Assembly: GCA_002350725.1 (NCBI GenBank) | Contig: DEFJ01000020.1 | Location: forward strand, 80,473-144,472 | Direction: 5' to 3' | DNA length: 64,000 bases | Source of the DNA: Cyanobacteria bacterium UBA2855 | Lineage (GTDB): Bacteria; Cyanobacteriota; Vampirovibrionia; Gastranaerophilales; Gastranaerophilaceae | In this document: positions 44,442 through 53,813 of the stretch, in pieces | Layout: the number at the start of each line of letters is the position of its first letter | Position numbering within the stretch: the first letter of the stretch is position 1 | Made by a program: the position numbers and the translations under genes | Notes under the pieces: generated by a model | What the model was told of the DNA's origin: nothing | Databases searched by the model: none | The model's input: only the letters and a program-made list of their open reading frames with translations

Positions 44442-45683
44442 ATGAAAAACGTAGAATTATTAATGCCTGCGGGTAACTTGGAAAAACTTGAATATGCAAT
44501 TAGATATGGCGCAAATGCCGTTTACCTCGGTGTTGTTGACTTTAGTTTAAGAGCAATGAGGAAGGGAAGTATTATCACTCTTGATAATCTAAACCATGCG
44601 GTTGAATTGGCTCATTCATTAGGCGCAAAAGCCTATCTTACGCTGAATATTTTTGCTTTTAATGATGATATAAAATCTTTGGAAGAAAATATTGAAAAGT
44701 TTGCTGATGCAAAACCTGATGCAGTTATTTTAAGTGACTTTGGAGTATTCAATCTTGTTAGAAAATATATGCCAAATGTAGATATTCATATCAGCACTCA
44801 AACAAACACTCTGAATTATGAAAGCGTAAAATTTTGGAAAGATTTAGGCGCAAGCAGAGTAATTTTGGCAAGGGAATTGCCTATTAAGGATATCGCAGAA
44901 ATCAGAAAACATGTTCCTGATATAGAAATAGAAACATTTGTTCATGGTTCCCAATGTGTTTCGTTCTCAGGCAGATGCCTTTTGAGTGATTATTTTACAG
45001 ACGGAGAAAGAAAAGCAAATCACGGCAACTGCTCTCAACCTTGCCGTTGGAGTTATAAACTCGTTGAAGAAACAAGACCGGGACAGTATTATGAAATTAA
45101 TCAGGATGAAAGAGGCTCTCATATCCTAAGTCCGAAAGACTTGTGTCTTGTTGAATATATCCCGCAGCTTATTGAAGCAGGTGTTGATTCTTTAAAGGTT
45201 GAAGGAAGAACAAAAAGTTTGTATTATGTGTCCGCTGTTGCCAAAGCATACAGAAATGCAATTGATGACTATATGAATGATAACAGTGCAGATTTAAGCA
45301 AATATTTTATTGAGCTGCAAAAGGTTGGAAATCGTGGTTATACAACAGGGTTTGCGTTAGGGGAAAATAAGCCTGACAGCTATAGCTACGATATTTCAAA
45401 AGGCCTAGCCGGTGCGGATTTCTTGTGCGAATTTAAAGGACAGGAAAATAACGGGGCGTATTTTGTTAAAGTAAAAAACAAAATGCTAAAAGGTGATGAG
45501 GTTGAAATTATTTCTCCCGATGAGCAATTCCGAGCTACAGTTGATAGAATTATTGATGAAGAAGGGGATGAAATCCAAGTCGCAAATACCAATGCGGATG
45601 TATGGATTGAGTTTTCAAATTCGCCAAAAAATTACAAGTACGCTATGGCAAGGACTGTGGGGGTAAAAGCTCATGTTTCTTAA
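44442..45683 (+). CDS. U32-family protein (TrhP-like)
   Basis: The protein of about 413 residues has the U32 fold: ELLMPAGNLEKLEYAIRYGA, VHGSQCVSFSGRCLLSDY and the Cys quartet C-x6-C-x16-C-x3-C (SQCVSFSGRC, NCSQPCRW), then LKVEGRTKSLYYV. The closest named relatives are YegQ/TrhP, which hydroxylate U34 of tRNA, though other members modify 23S rRNA. AGGTGG precedes the ATG at 44442; an in-frame ATG at 44403 lacks one. The stop overlaps the next gene by 11 bases. Confidence 0.85.
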   Translation: MKNVELLMPAGNLEKLEYAIRYGANAVYLGVVDFSLRAMRKGSIITLDNLNHAVELAHSLGAKAYLTLNIFAFNDDIKSLEENIEKFADAKPDAVILSDFGVFNLVRKYMPNVDIHISTQTNTLNYESVKFWKDLGASRVILARELPIKDIAEIRKHVPDIEIETFVHGSQCVSFSGRCLLSDYFTDGERKANHGNCSQPCRWSYKLVEETRPGQYYEINQDERGSHILSPKDLCLVEYIPQLIEAGVDSLKVEGRTKSLYYVSAVAKAYRNAIDDYMNDNSADLSKYFIELQKVGNRGYTTGFALGENKPDSYSYDISKGLAGADFLCEFKGQENNGAYFVKVKNKMLKGDEVEIISPDEQFRATVDRIIDEEGDEIQVANTNADVWIEFSNSPKNYKYAMARTVGVKAHVS

Positions 45684-46152
45684 ACCTGATTATAATTTAA
45701 AGAGTATTTACGATATAAATCTTGATGAATTAAAATCAAAAGGCATAACAGCGATTTTATTTGATTTAGACAGCACATTGATGGCATCTAAGTCTGCTAA
45801 ATATGATACAAAAACTTTACAATGGCTGGAAAATGTGCAAAAAAATTTTTTTATAGGTGTTGTATCTAATAATCACAACCCTGAATACATGGAAAAAGTG
45901 AAGTCTGTTACAGGTTTTCCGATTGTATTTCAGGCGGCAAAACCCTCAACAAAGGTTGCAAAAACTTTCATGCAAAATCATGCTTTAAAAGGTGAAACAA
46001 CAGCTTTTGTTGGGGACAGACCTCTTACCGATACGTTATGCGGAAAAAGGTTAGGTTGTACAACTATTCTTGTAGATTCAATCACTGCTGATACGGAAAA
46101 ACCAATAGTGAGATTCGCAAGAAAAATAGAAAGGCTGACAGTCAAAAAATAG
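45673..46152 (+). CDS. YqeG-family HAD phosphatase
   Basis: The 159-residue HAD protein has motif I in FDLDSTL, motif II in VVSNN, motif III Lys in KPSTK and motif IV in VGDRPLTD. The family (YqeG in Firmicutes and cyanobacteria) is thought to dephosphorylate phosphatidylglycerophosphate or other small substrates. It is translated from a start overlapping the U32 gene, so the two are coupled. Confidence 0.88.
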   Translation: MFLKPDYNLKSIYDINLDELKSKGITAILFDLDSTLMASKSAKYDTKTLQWLENVQKNFFIGVVSNNHNPEYMEKVKSVTGFPIVFQAAKPSTKVAKTFMQNHALKGETTAFVGDRPLTDTLCGKRLGCTTILVDSITADTEKPIVRFARKIERLTVKK

Positions 46153-46169
46153 CAATTAAAGGAGTATAT

Positions 46170-46520
46170 ATGAGTCGTATAAACCGCGTTGAACCCAGTT
46201 TTGGGGCAGTAAAGCTTAATCCGAATTGTCCGAATGTTGCAAATTATCTTGACAATTTGCCAAAATCTCAAGCGTTGGCAATTGAATCAATGGCGAATAA
46301 CGTAAAAAATAATAAAATTGATGTTTATCTCTCCACTGTATTTAAAAATTTTAAAGAACGTCTTGTGGCAGAGGTCGGAAGCAACAGGTATGTAGAAAAT
46401 TTCTTTCAAAGTCCTGATATTGTAGTATATCGAGCAATTAAAAAAGCTTATAAATTAGAGGCTGAACAAAGCTTTCAAAATGAAGCAAGTAAAGGTCTGT
46501 CACGTCCTAATTTACAATAA
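46170..46520 (+). CDS. Small F-G motif protein, paralog 1
   Basis: This is a 116-residue protein of unknown function. It begins with a basic stretch and EPSFGAVKL. Its core (RLVAEVGSNRYVENFFQSP) matches the next gene's core (KLRAVVGDKIFTENFFNNP), so the two are paralogs. No signal peptide or membrane segment is present. AAAGGAG lies before the ATG. It follows the phosphatase by 17 bases and may be in the same transcript. Confidence 0.75.
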   Translation: MSRINRVEPSFGAVKLNPNCPNVANYLDNLPKSQALAIESMANNVKNNKIDVYLSTVFKNFKERLVAEVGSNRYVENFFQSPDIVVYRAIKKAYKLEAEQSFQNEASKGLSRPNLQ

Positions 46521-46541
46521 ACTTATGAGTAAATAATATTT

Positions 46542-46904
46542 ATGAAAACGCAGTTACAAGCATACAATCCGGCATTTGGTATGCCGGTCAATAATCTCAA
46601 GGAAATCCCCGTTGTAAACAGAATTATAAAATACAATTATCAGCGGGAGGGTCGTTTGTTTGGAACATCTTACGATAAAATTCATGCAATTGCTAAATCT
46701 GAAATTGATAATCCCTATAATATCGATTTGTCCACTGTTGATAAAAAAGATGGTGTAAAATTAAGAGCTGTTGTTGGTGATAAAATTTTTACCGAAAATT
46801 TCTTTAATAATCCTGTTGATGTGGTAAAAAAAGCTGTTAAATATTCTCATAAGCTTATGAAAGAAAACTCTCCATCCGAAGCAAAATTATCTGTTGTTGG
46901 TTAA
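46542..46904 (+). CDS. Small F-G motif protein, paralog 2
   Basis: This is a 120-residue protein with YNPAFGMPV at residues 8-16, then a basic and helical body related to the preceding gene. No ribosome site is strong. Both paralogs are helical with a terminal tail of small polar residues. Function is unknown. Confidence 0.75.
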   Translation: MKTQLQAYNPAFGMPVNNLKEIPVVNRIIKYNYQREGRLFGTSYDKIHAIAKSEIDNPYNIDLSTVDKKDGVKLRAVVGDKIFTENFFNNPVDVVKKAVKYSHKLMKENSPSEAKLSVVG

Positions 46905-46985
46905 TTATTATTACTTTTTGTAAATTTATCAAACTTTTGTATAAAGATATATTTATTCCGTTCCGTATATTTATGCGGAGTTATT

Positions 46986-49900
46986 ATGTCTGTAAACAAT
47001 ATAAAAGCTCAATTACAAAATTATAGAACAGCAGATGAAATTACCGCAGCAAGGAAAAGCGGTAAAATTGATGCATCTGTTGAAGCTGAATTGCGTAAAT
47101 TTTTTGGGAAAATAGATTCTAACGGAGATGGTAAAATCTCAGACGATGAGTGGAGTAAGGCAGATAAAATAATTAATGAAAACCAAAATAATCGCTCAGA
47201 TGCAGCATCTGAGACTCATGCTACGCATGAGTCTAATAATTCCTCAACAGAAGAATTCCCGAAAGATGAGCAGGGCAATATCATTACATACCCAAAACAT
47301 GGCGAAACCTTCCAAAAGACCGCAGAAAGACTTGGATTTAAAGAAGGTACTCCTGAATATGAAGAGTTTGCAAAGGCAAATAAAGATGCCCAGAAACGTA
47401 AATGGTTTAACGTTGGTGATGAGGTAAAAATTCCGCCGTCAATACAGGATAAAGTCGATAAAAACGGAATTATTTCAAAAAAAGAAGGCGATGCCGAAGT
47501 CGATAAGTATTGGGAATGGGAGAATGAACGTTCTTCAGATGCTGAGAAATCGTCCGGCGCAGGTGAAACTTCCGAACCAACAAAGCCTTCGCGGACTGGT
47601 GGTGCAAATAAAACAGGTGGTGCTTCCGGACCAAGTAGAAGCGGTAGTTCTTCAAATGCGGATAAACCAGATTCTGCAAATAAAAAATATCCCGCAAATG
47701 TTCAAAAACGTATTGATGCCTTGAAAAAAAGCGGGGATAAATATGAAATAACAGGTGATGCAAAAACCGGTTATACCTTTAAGATTACCGATGGCAAATA
47801 TATGCGCGGTAACAAGATGGGTGAAATTGATATCAAGTATGACAAAGACGGCAAACTGATTTCTCAAACCAATATGTATAACAATGGCAAAATTATTGAA
47901 AATACATGGGTTAACGGTAAGAAACAGGCTGTCGAAAAACAAAAGGCTGCCCCACAAAAATATCAGGACATGGCAGCTCAATTGGCAAAACGTGATGGCG
48001 GTAATGCCCGTGTAGCTTATGATTCAAAAACAAAAAAATATTCGATAGTTCAAACAAATACAAAAAACTCTAATATTAAAGAAATAAAAACAACCGTTAA
48101 TGAAAAAGCATGGCAGCAGAACGGTACTACTGCTGATAGAGTAAAAAATGGGGTAAAAGATGCATGGAATACTTTTAAGTTAACATCTCCGGGTACTTGG
48201 GGTAAAGCTAAAGATGCCATGATGAAAAATAGCCAAAATAATATTAAATTAGAGGACTATTTTGAAGATAGAACTACAACTTATACAAATGGTAAAGTCG
48301 TTAAAGGGACATATTCTAAAGGCAAAGTTGTAAAAAATCAAACATTAAAAGCCGGTAAGGTAAAATCTACGCGAGGTGCAAATTCTGCAACAAATGCAAA
48401 AGATAGAGAAAAAATAAGTACAGCAACCGATATTTCATTCGATATGCCTGATAATGCACCAGCTAATGCTAATAAATTTGCAAATTCTCTTAAATCAAAT
48501 AAAGCACAATTAATGAGAGAACTTGGTGTTGATAGTGATACTTACAATATGCTTGCTCAAACAGCAATGGGTATTGCAAGACAAGAAACAAATTTTGGTG
48601 AACAGTCAGCGCGACAACGGGTAAAAGATACGTTAAGGGCGCCGTCAGACTCTGTTGCTTGGGTCCAAGATAAATTAGGTTTAGAAAATGAATCTTATAG
48701 CGGTAAAGACTGGTCACATGGTATTACACAATTAAAATATACTCTGCATTCTAAGGATCCGTGGGTAAAACAAAAGTTTAAAGAGCTGGGTATTACAAAT
48801 GAACGACAACTGGAAGACCCTGAAGTTTCTGCAAAAGCTACAATGGTGGTACTGGCAAAACTTAATAAGGAAATTGATTCTCCAGCTTATCAACAAGGTA
48901 TAAAAACCGCTCAAGGAACTCAAGTTGAATTAAAAGGTTATGAACTCGACCCTAACACTAAAGCAGCAAAGAAAACTGCAGATGGCTCGACAAAACCTTG
49001 GACTAATGAAATTACCAGACAAGATGTGTTAGCAGCTTTTTGGAATGGTGCAGATAGAGCCTCTGTTAAGAATGGCACTTTCCGACCTGCTGTTTCTACA
49101 TATACTAACAATGTCAGAAAATATACAAACGAATACAAACTAAATGAAAATGAAAATTCAAGAAAAGAGGCTGTCGCAAGAGAAGAATCAATCAGAACTT
49201 TCACTAATATTGATAATACAGGTGAAATGGGGGGTGTTACCTTCATGCCTGCTATGTATACCGATAAAGCAAAACATGTGAACACTGCTGCTGAAATAAA
49301 ATCACTAAAAGAGACCCTGACAGCAAAAGGACTTGACTCAAATCTTGTCCGTCAGTTGTGCAATGCTATGCAGAACGGAGAATTAGGTTTTAATTTTGGA
49401 CTGACAAAGAATGAGATTAATTCTCTTACTAACTCTGATATAAAATTGATATTAAAGCACTTAAACCAATTAAAATCAAAAGTAAATGTAAATACAGGTG
49501 ACGGAATAAGTGTAAATGAAGCAGCAACATTGCGTAATAAATACGCATCTACTGTCGGAAGTGCTGATAATGCGTTAAGGACAGAATATTTGAATAATCA
49601 CAGTAAAGTCGTAAATGATAAAGCCGGTGACTCAAGCGTACTAAGAGAACAAAGTACAAATTCAGGGTCAAGTAGTCATGTGGGCGTAAATGGTCAATAT
49701 CGGGGCTTTAAACATGAAACGGCGAAAGGCGTAAACAGAAATACTACATCAGGGGTTATCAGCGAACAGCAAGAGGCTCTTGCAAATGCTGCTGATTCGG
49801 TTGTAAAAGCTAATCCAAACAATAACAGCGGATATTGTTTGGATGGTGTAAAGCGTGCAATGAGTTCTGCAGGAATTGATGTAAGCGGTATGTCAAAATA

Positions 49901-50267
49901 CGGTAATACTCCAAAATATGTTAAAAATTGGTTTGCTGCAAATCCGAGGATGTTTACACAGGTAAAAACTGTTGCAACAGGTAATGGTACGGCAAGAGCT
50001 ATTAATTATTCTGATTTAAAACATCTTCCTGCCGGATATATTGTAATCTGGGAACCTGGGGAAGAACATGCTTCTGAAGCGGGACATATAGCAATTACAA
50101 ACGGTAACGGACAAGGTTATGCTGATGCAACTGATAACTTAGAGTGGGGCAACTATGCAAGTGATAAGAGCGGCTCGGGCAAAGGTGAACACGGTCACTT
50201 TGTAGTTTACAAGCTGTCCGACAATTGGGAAGTAGATGCTTCAGGTAAACTCGTATTTAAAGGTTAA
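46986..50267 (+). CDS. Large EF-hand, transglycosylase-like and CHAP-like wall protein
   Basis: The 1093-residue protein has no signal peptide. In order: an EF-hand loop (DSNGDGKISDDEW, about 42-54); a LysM-like segment (YPKHGETFQKTAERLGF, then KWFNVGDEVKIPP); and a Ser/Thr/Gly/Lys-rich linker (about 175-230). Next is a strand-rich repeat region, then a segment with a lysozyme-like feel (GIARQETNFGEQS with possible catalytic Glu; SHGITQLKY, about 530-600). Last is a C-terminal NlpC/CHAP-like domain (SGYCLDGVKRAM with Cys; AGHIAITNGNGQG with His; about 955-1080). It probably cuts peptidoglycan. How it leaves the cytoplasm is unknown. GGAG precedes the ATG. The stop abuts the convergent uvrB. 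Confidence 0.8.
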   Translation: MSVNNIKAQLQNYRTADEITAARKSGKIDASVEAELRKFFGKIDSNGDGKISDDEWSKADKIINENQNNRSDAASETHATHESNNSSTEEFPKDEQGNIITYPKHGETFQKTAERLGFKEGTPEYEEFAKANKDAQKRKWFNVGDEVKIPPSIQDKVDKNGIISKKEGDAEVDKYWEWENERSSDAEKSSGAGETSEPTKPSRTGGANKTGGASGPSRSGSSSNADKPDSANKKYPANVQKRIDALKKSGDKYEITGDAKTGYTFKITDGKYMRGNKMGEIDIKYDKDGKLISQTNMYNNGKIIENTWVNGKKQAVEKQKAAPQKYQDMAAQLAKRDGGNARVAYDSKTKKYSIVQTNTKNSNIKEIKTTVNEKAWQQNGTTADRVKNGVKDAWNTFKLTSPGTWGKAKDAMMKNSQNNIKLEDYFEDRTTTYTNGKVVKGTYSKGKVVKNQTLKAGKVKSTRGANSATNAKDREKISTATDISFDMPDNAPANANKFANSLKSNKAQLMRELGVDSDTYNMLAQTAMGIARQETNFGEQSARQRVKDTLRAPSDSVAWVQDKLGLENESYSGKDWSHGITQLKYTLHSKDPWVKQKFKELGITNERQLEDPEVSAKATMVVLAKLNKEIDSPAYQQGIKTAQGTQVELKGYELDPNTKAAKKTADGSTKPWTNEITRQDVLAAFWNGADRASVKNGTFRPAVSTYTNNVRKYTNEYKLNENENSRKEAVAREESIRTFTNIDNTGEMGGVTFMPAMYTDKAKHVNTAAEIKSLKETLTAKGLDSNLVRQLCNAMQNGELGFNFGLTKNEINSLTNSDIKLILKHLNQLKSKVNVNTGDGISVNEAATLRNKYASTVGSADNALRTEYLNNHSKVVNDKAGDSSVLREQSTNSGSSSHVGVNGQYRGFKHETAKGVNRNTTSGVISEQQEALANAADSVVKANPNNNSGYCLDGVKRAMSSAGIDVSGMSKYGNTPKYVKNWFAANPRMFTQVKTVATGNGTARAINYSDLKHLPAGYIVIWEPGEEHASEAGHIAITNGNGQGYADATDNLEWGNYASDKSGSGKGEHGHFVVYKLSDNWEVDASGKLVFKG

Positions 50268-52262
50268 TTATTTTTCGTTTACCATTTCCCGTAGTTTTTT
50301 TAGTTGATCTCGAATTTCGGCTGCTCTTTCAAAATCAAGAATTTTTGCGGCTTTATGCATATCTTTTTCAAGTTTGTCAATAAGTTTTGGTAAATCTTTC
50401 TTTTCTACCCCGAGTTCAACCATTTCCTCTGCAACTATATCTTCTAAATCTCTGTAGCTTGCCACAAGCGATAACAGATTATTTTCAATAGGCTTTTTAA
50501 TTGTTTTTGGAATAATTCCGTATTTTTTATTGTGTTCCATTTGAATTTTTCGGCGGCGCTCTGTTTCGTCAATGGCGTTTTTCATAGAATCAGTAATTTT
50601 ATCCGCATACATGATTACTTCTCCGCAGGCGTTTCTGGCGGCACGTCCTATTGTCTGAATTAAACTTGTTTCAGATCTTAAAAATCCTTCTTTATCCGCA
50701 TCCATAATAGCGACAAGAGAAACTTCAGGAATATCTAACCCCTCTCTAAGTAAGTTTACGCCTATCAGCACGTCAAATTCACCAAGTCTTAAATCTCTGA
50801 GAATTTCTACACGCTCAAGTGATTGTATACCGCTATGCAAATATCTTACTCTTATTCCTTCTTGAATAAAGAAATCAGTCAAATCTTCTGCCATGCGTTT
50901 TGTTAGTGTTGTAATTAATACTCTTTCGTTTTTGTCACAGCGCTTTTGTATTTCGGCTTTTAAATCATTTATCTGGGATTCTATAGGTCTTACTGAAATC
51001 TTAGGGTCTACAAGTCCTGTAGGACGTATAATTTGTTCAACAAGTTTAGAGGATGTATCTTTTTCAAAATCTCCCGGAGTTGCTGATATGTAAATTTTTT
51101 GATGTACCTTGTCAAAGAATTCATTGTTTTTTAACGGGCGATTGTCTTTTGCACAAGGTAATCTAAATCCGTATTGAATTAGTACATCTTTTCTGGCTGC
51201 ATCTCCATGAGCCATCCCTTTTAATTGCGGTAAAGTCACATGAGATTCATCAACTACCGTAAGAAAATCTCCTCTAAAATAATCTAAAAGTGTTGCGGGA
51301 GGTGAACCCGGAGCTCTGCGTTCAATTATTCTGGAATAGTTTTCTATTCCGGAGCAGTATCCCATTTCTTTAATCATTTCAATATCATACTTTACACGTT
51401 GTTCTAGTCGCTGAGCTTCTATAAGTTTGTTTTCGTTTTGAAGCTCAACAAGTCTGTGTTGGAGTTCTTCTCTTATCAAAGAAATTGTTTCTTCCTGATT
51501 TTCGTCATATGAAAGGTAGTGTACGGCAGGATATATTACGACTTTATCAGGGGTATCAAGTATTTCTCCGGTTACGTTGTCTATTCTTACTATTTTTTCT
51601 ATTTCATCGCCAAAGAAGTACAGACGGGTAACAATTTTTTCGTATGCAGGCATAATTTCAACTACATCCCCTTTTGCACGAAAAGTTGATCGTTCAAGAA
51701 CTAAATCGTTTCGTTTATATTGAACACTAATTAAATGCCTAAGTAAATCATCTCTTTCAATTTCATCGCCTACATTAATTTCAACAGAACCCCTAAAATA
51801 GTTCTCAGGTAGCCCTAAACCGTATATACAACTGACAGATGCAACTATTATTACATCATCACGTTCATATAAACTACGAGTTGTGTTGTGGCGTAGTCTA
51901 TCGATTTCTTCATTAATCGATGCTGATTTTTCGATATAAGTATCTGTTCTTGGAATATATGCTTCCGGTTGATAATAATCATAATAACTGATAAAATATT
52001 CAACAGCATTATCCGGAAACAATTCTCTAAATTCATTATATAGTTGTGCTGCAAGAGTTTTGTTGTGTGCAATTATAAGGGTTGGTTTTTGCACTTTTTC
52101 AATCACATTTGCTATTGTGAATGTTTTACCGGAACCTGTTATACCAAGCAAAGTCTGTGCGTCACACCCTTGATTTAAGCCGTCAACAAGCTCTTTTATC
52201 GCTTTTGGCTGGTCTCCTGCCGGCGAATATTTCGAATTTATTTTAAATAGTTTATGCTCCAT
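50268..52262 (-). CDS. uvrB: Excinuclease ABC subunit B
   Basis: UvrB verifies damage in nucleotide excision repair. The 664-residue protein has Walker A (GITGSGKTFTIANV), the beta-hairpin YYDYYQPEAYIP, helicase motifs (LRRGLD-type LLREGLDIPE, QTIGRAARN) and the C-terminal UVR helix pair (LDFERAAEIRDQLKKL) that binds UvrC. Length is normal. Its end abuts the wall-protein gene. Confidence 0.98.
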   Translation of the reverse strand: MEHKLFKINSKYSPAGDQPKAIKELVDGLNQGCDAQTLLGITGSGKTFTIANVIEKVQKPTLIIAHNKTLAAQLYNEFRELFPDNAVEYFISYYDYYQPEAYIPRTDTYIEKSASINEEIDRLRHNTTRSLYERDDVIIVASVSCIYGLGLPENYFRGSVEINVGDEIERDDLLRHLISVQYKRNDLVLERSTFRAKGDVVEIMPAYEKIVTRLYFFGDEIEKIVRIDNVTGEILDTPDKVVIYPAVHYLSYDENQEETISLIREELQHRLVELQNENKLIEAQRLEQRVKYDIEMIKEMGYCSGIENYSRIIERRAPGSPPATLLDYFRGDFLTVVDESHVTLPQLKGMAHGDAARKDVLIQYGFRLPCAKDNRPLKNNEFFDKVHQKIYISATPGDFEKDTSSKLVEQIIRPTGLVDPKISVRPIESQINDLKAEIQKRCDKNERVLITTLTKRMAEDLTDFFIQEGIRVRYLHSGIQSLERVEILRDLRLGEFDVLIGVNLLREGLDIPEVSLVAIMDADKEGFLRSETSLIQTIGRAARNACGEVIMYADKITDSMKNAIDETERRRKIQMEHNKKYGIIPKTIKKPIENNLLSLVASYRDLEDIVAEEMVELGVEKKDLPKLIDKLEKDMHKAAKILDFERAAEIRDQLKKLREMVNEK

Positions 52263-52318
52263 AGCTACATATTATCTTAAAAATATTATTAAGAAAAGTG
52301 TACTTTTTACACATAAAT

Positions 52319-52347
52319 TTGATTTTAAAAATTTTCTGTTGTAAACT
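52319..52347 (+). promoter_or_regulatory. Promoter of metK
   Basis: TTGATT at 52319-52324 and TAAACT at 52342-52347 with a 17-base spacer. Start is expected near 52355, giving a leader of about 70 bases with a possible pseudoknot. Confidence 0.55.
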
Positions 52348-52362
52348 ACATTGATAGTAGCG

Positions 52363-52395
52363 GCCGGGTCGGAATTAAAAACCTTACCGGCAGGT
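52363..52395 (+). promoter_or_regulatory. Possible H-type pseudoknot leader of metK
   Basis: GCCGG (52363-52367) pairs with CCGGC (52387-52391), and ACCT (52381-52384) in its loop pairs with AGGT (52392-52395) beyond it, giving a crossing, H-type arrangement. It lies about 17 bases before the AAGGAG ribosome site. Its sequence does not match the SAM-II, SAM/SAH or preQ1 consensus I remember. Confidence 0.4.
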
Positions 52396-52423
52396 GTAAA
52401 ATAAAAATTAAGGAGATGAAAAA

Positions 52424-53698
52424 ATGACACCAAGAAACTTTTTATTCACTTCGGAATCAGTTACCGAAGGACACCCCGACAAAGTATGTGATCAGATTTC
52501 TGATGCTATTTTGGACGAATTTTTGACGAAATACCCTCAATCAAGAGTTGCGGCTGAAACTACTGTAACAACAGGTATGGCTTTAGTTTGCGGAGAAATT
52601 TCCTCTGATTGTTACGTAGATATTCCGTCAGTAGTAAGAAATACTATTAAAAATATCGGTTATACAGGTTCTCATGGCGGCGGTTTTGATGCTGATACAT
52701 GTGCAGTTATAACAAGTATTGATGAACAATCTTGTGATATAGCAGGCGGAGTTAATAAATCCCTTGAAGCAAGAAGTAATAATGCTGATACTTCCACTTC
52801 CGAAACTGCAAATATAGGAGCAGGTGACCAAGGTATTATGTTTGGTTACGCTTGTAATGAAACTCCTGAATTGATGCCGTTACCGATAAGTTTAGCACAT
52901 AAATTAGCGTACAGATTAACTCAGGTAAGAAAACAAGGTATTTTACCTTATTTAAGACCTGACGGGAAATCTCAGGTAACTGTCAGATATGTTGACGGGA
53001 AACCGCATAGTATTGATACTGTGTTGATTTCAACACAACATGACCCGTCGATAAACGGTATTTCTGACAACTCAAAAGTTCAAGAAATAATAAAAAATGA
53101 TTTGAAAAAATATGTAATTGATTATGTATTTGAAAATGAATCACCGATAGGGTTATCTTCTGATACCAAGATTTTGGTTAATCCGTCAGGCAGATTTGTT
53201 GTTGGCGGACCTCAAGGCGATGCCGGCTTAACCGGACGTAAAATTATTGTAGATACGTATGGCGGTTACTCTCGCCACGGCGGTGGAGCTTTCTCCGGAA
53301 AGGATCCGACGAAGGTAGACCGTTCGGCTGCTTATGCTGCAAGATATGTTGCAAAAAATATTGTGGCAGCTGGATTAGCTGAAAAATGTGAGATTGAATT
53401 AGCATATGCTATCGGTGTTGCAGAACCTGTTTCTATAATGGTTGATACATTTGGAACAGGTAAGATATCCGATGATGAAATTTCAGAAATTGTTTCTAAG
53501 AATTTTGATCTTAGACCTGCTGCAATAATTAGCCAGTTTGATTTAAGAGGATTACCTGCTAAAAACGGCGGGAAATTCTATCAATTGCTTGCGGCATACG
53601 GACATATGGGAAGAACAGATATAGTTGTTCCTTGGGAACAAACTGATAAGGCAGACAGCTTGAAATCTCAGGCTCTAAGCGGTTGCGCATGTGTGTAG
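52424..53698 (+). CDS. metK: S-adenosylmethionine synthetase
   Basis: MetK makes SAM from methionine and ATP. The 424-residue length is slightly long. Signatures are GHPDKVCDQISDAILDEF, GAGDQGIMFGYAC and GGGAFSGKDPTKVDRSAAY. A strong AAGGAG ribosome site precedes the ATG. It has its own promoter and terminator and an unusual structured leader. Confidence 0.98.
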   Translation: MTPRNFLFTSESVTEGHPDKVCDQISDAILDEFLTKYPQSRVAAETTVTTGMALVCGEISSDCYVDIPSVVRNTIKNIGYTGSHGGGFDADTCAVITSIDEQSCDIAGGVNKSLEARSNNADTSTSETANIGAGDQGIMFGYACNETPELMPLPISLAHKLAYRLTQVRKQGILPYLRPDGKSQVTVRYVDGKPHSIDTVLISTQHDPSINGISDNSKVQEIIKNDLKKYVIDYVFENESPIGLSSDTKILVNPSGRFVVGGPQGDAGLTGRKIIVDTYGGYSRHGGGAFSGKDPTKVDRSAAYAARYVAKNIVAAGLAEKCEIELAYAIGVAEPVSIMVDTFGTGKISDDEISEIVSKNFDLRPAAIISQFDLRGLPAKNGGKFYQLLAAYGHMGRTDIVVPWEQTDKADSLKSQALSGCACV

Positions 53699-53712
53699 AT
53701 TGTATATAATAT

Positions 53713-53747
53713 AAAAAAAGAGATTACCAATTGGTAATCTCTTTTTT
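53713..53747 (+). terminator. Terminator of metK
   Basis: A-run, GAGATTACC, AATT loop, GGTAATCTC, T-run: a nearly perfect hairpin 15 bases after the metK stop. Confidence 0.9.
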
Positions 53748-53813
53748 ATTTACATATTTTTATGTTATAAAACATCATTTCGTGGTAGAATATACCTACA
53801 AGGAGTATTCAAC

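Noticed and set aside
52363..52423. Known SAM-II, SAM/SAH or preQ1 riboswitch
   Set aside because: The sequence and loop content do not match the consensus I remember for these; only the general pseudoknot form is shared.
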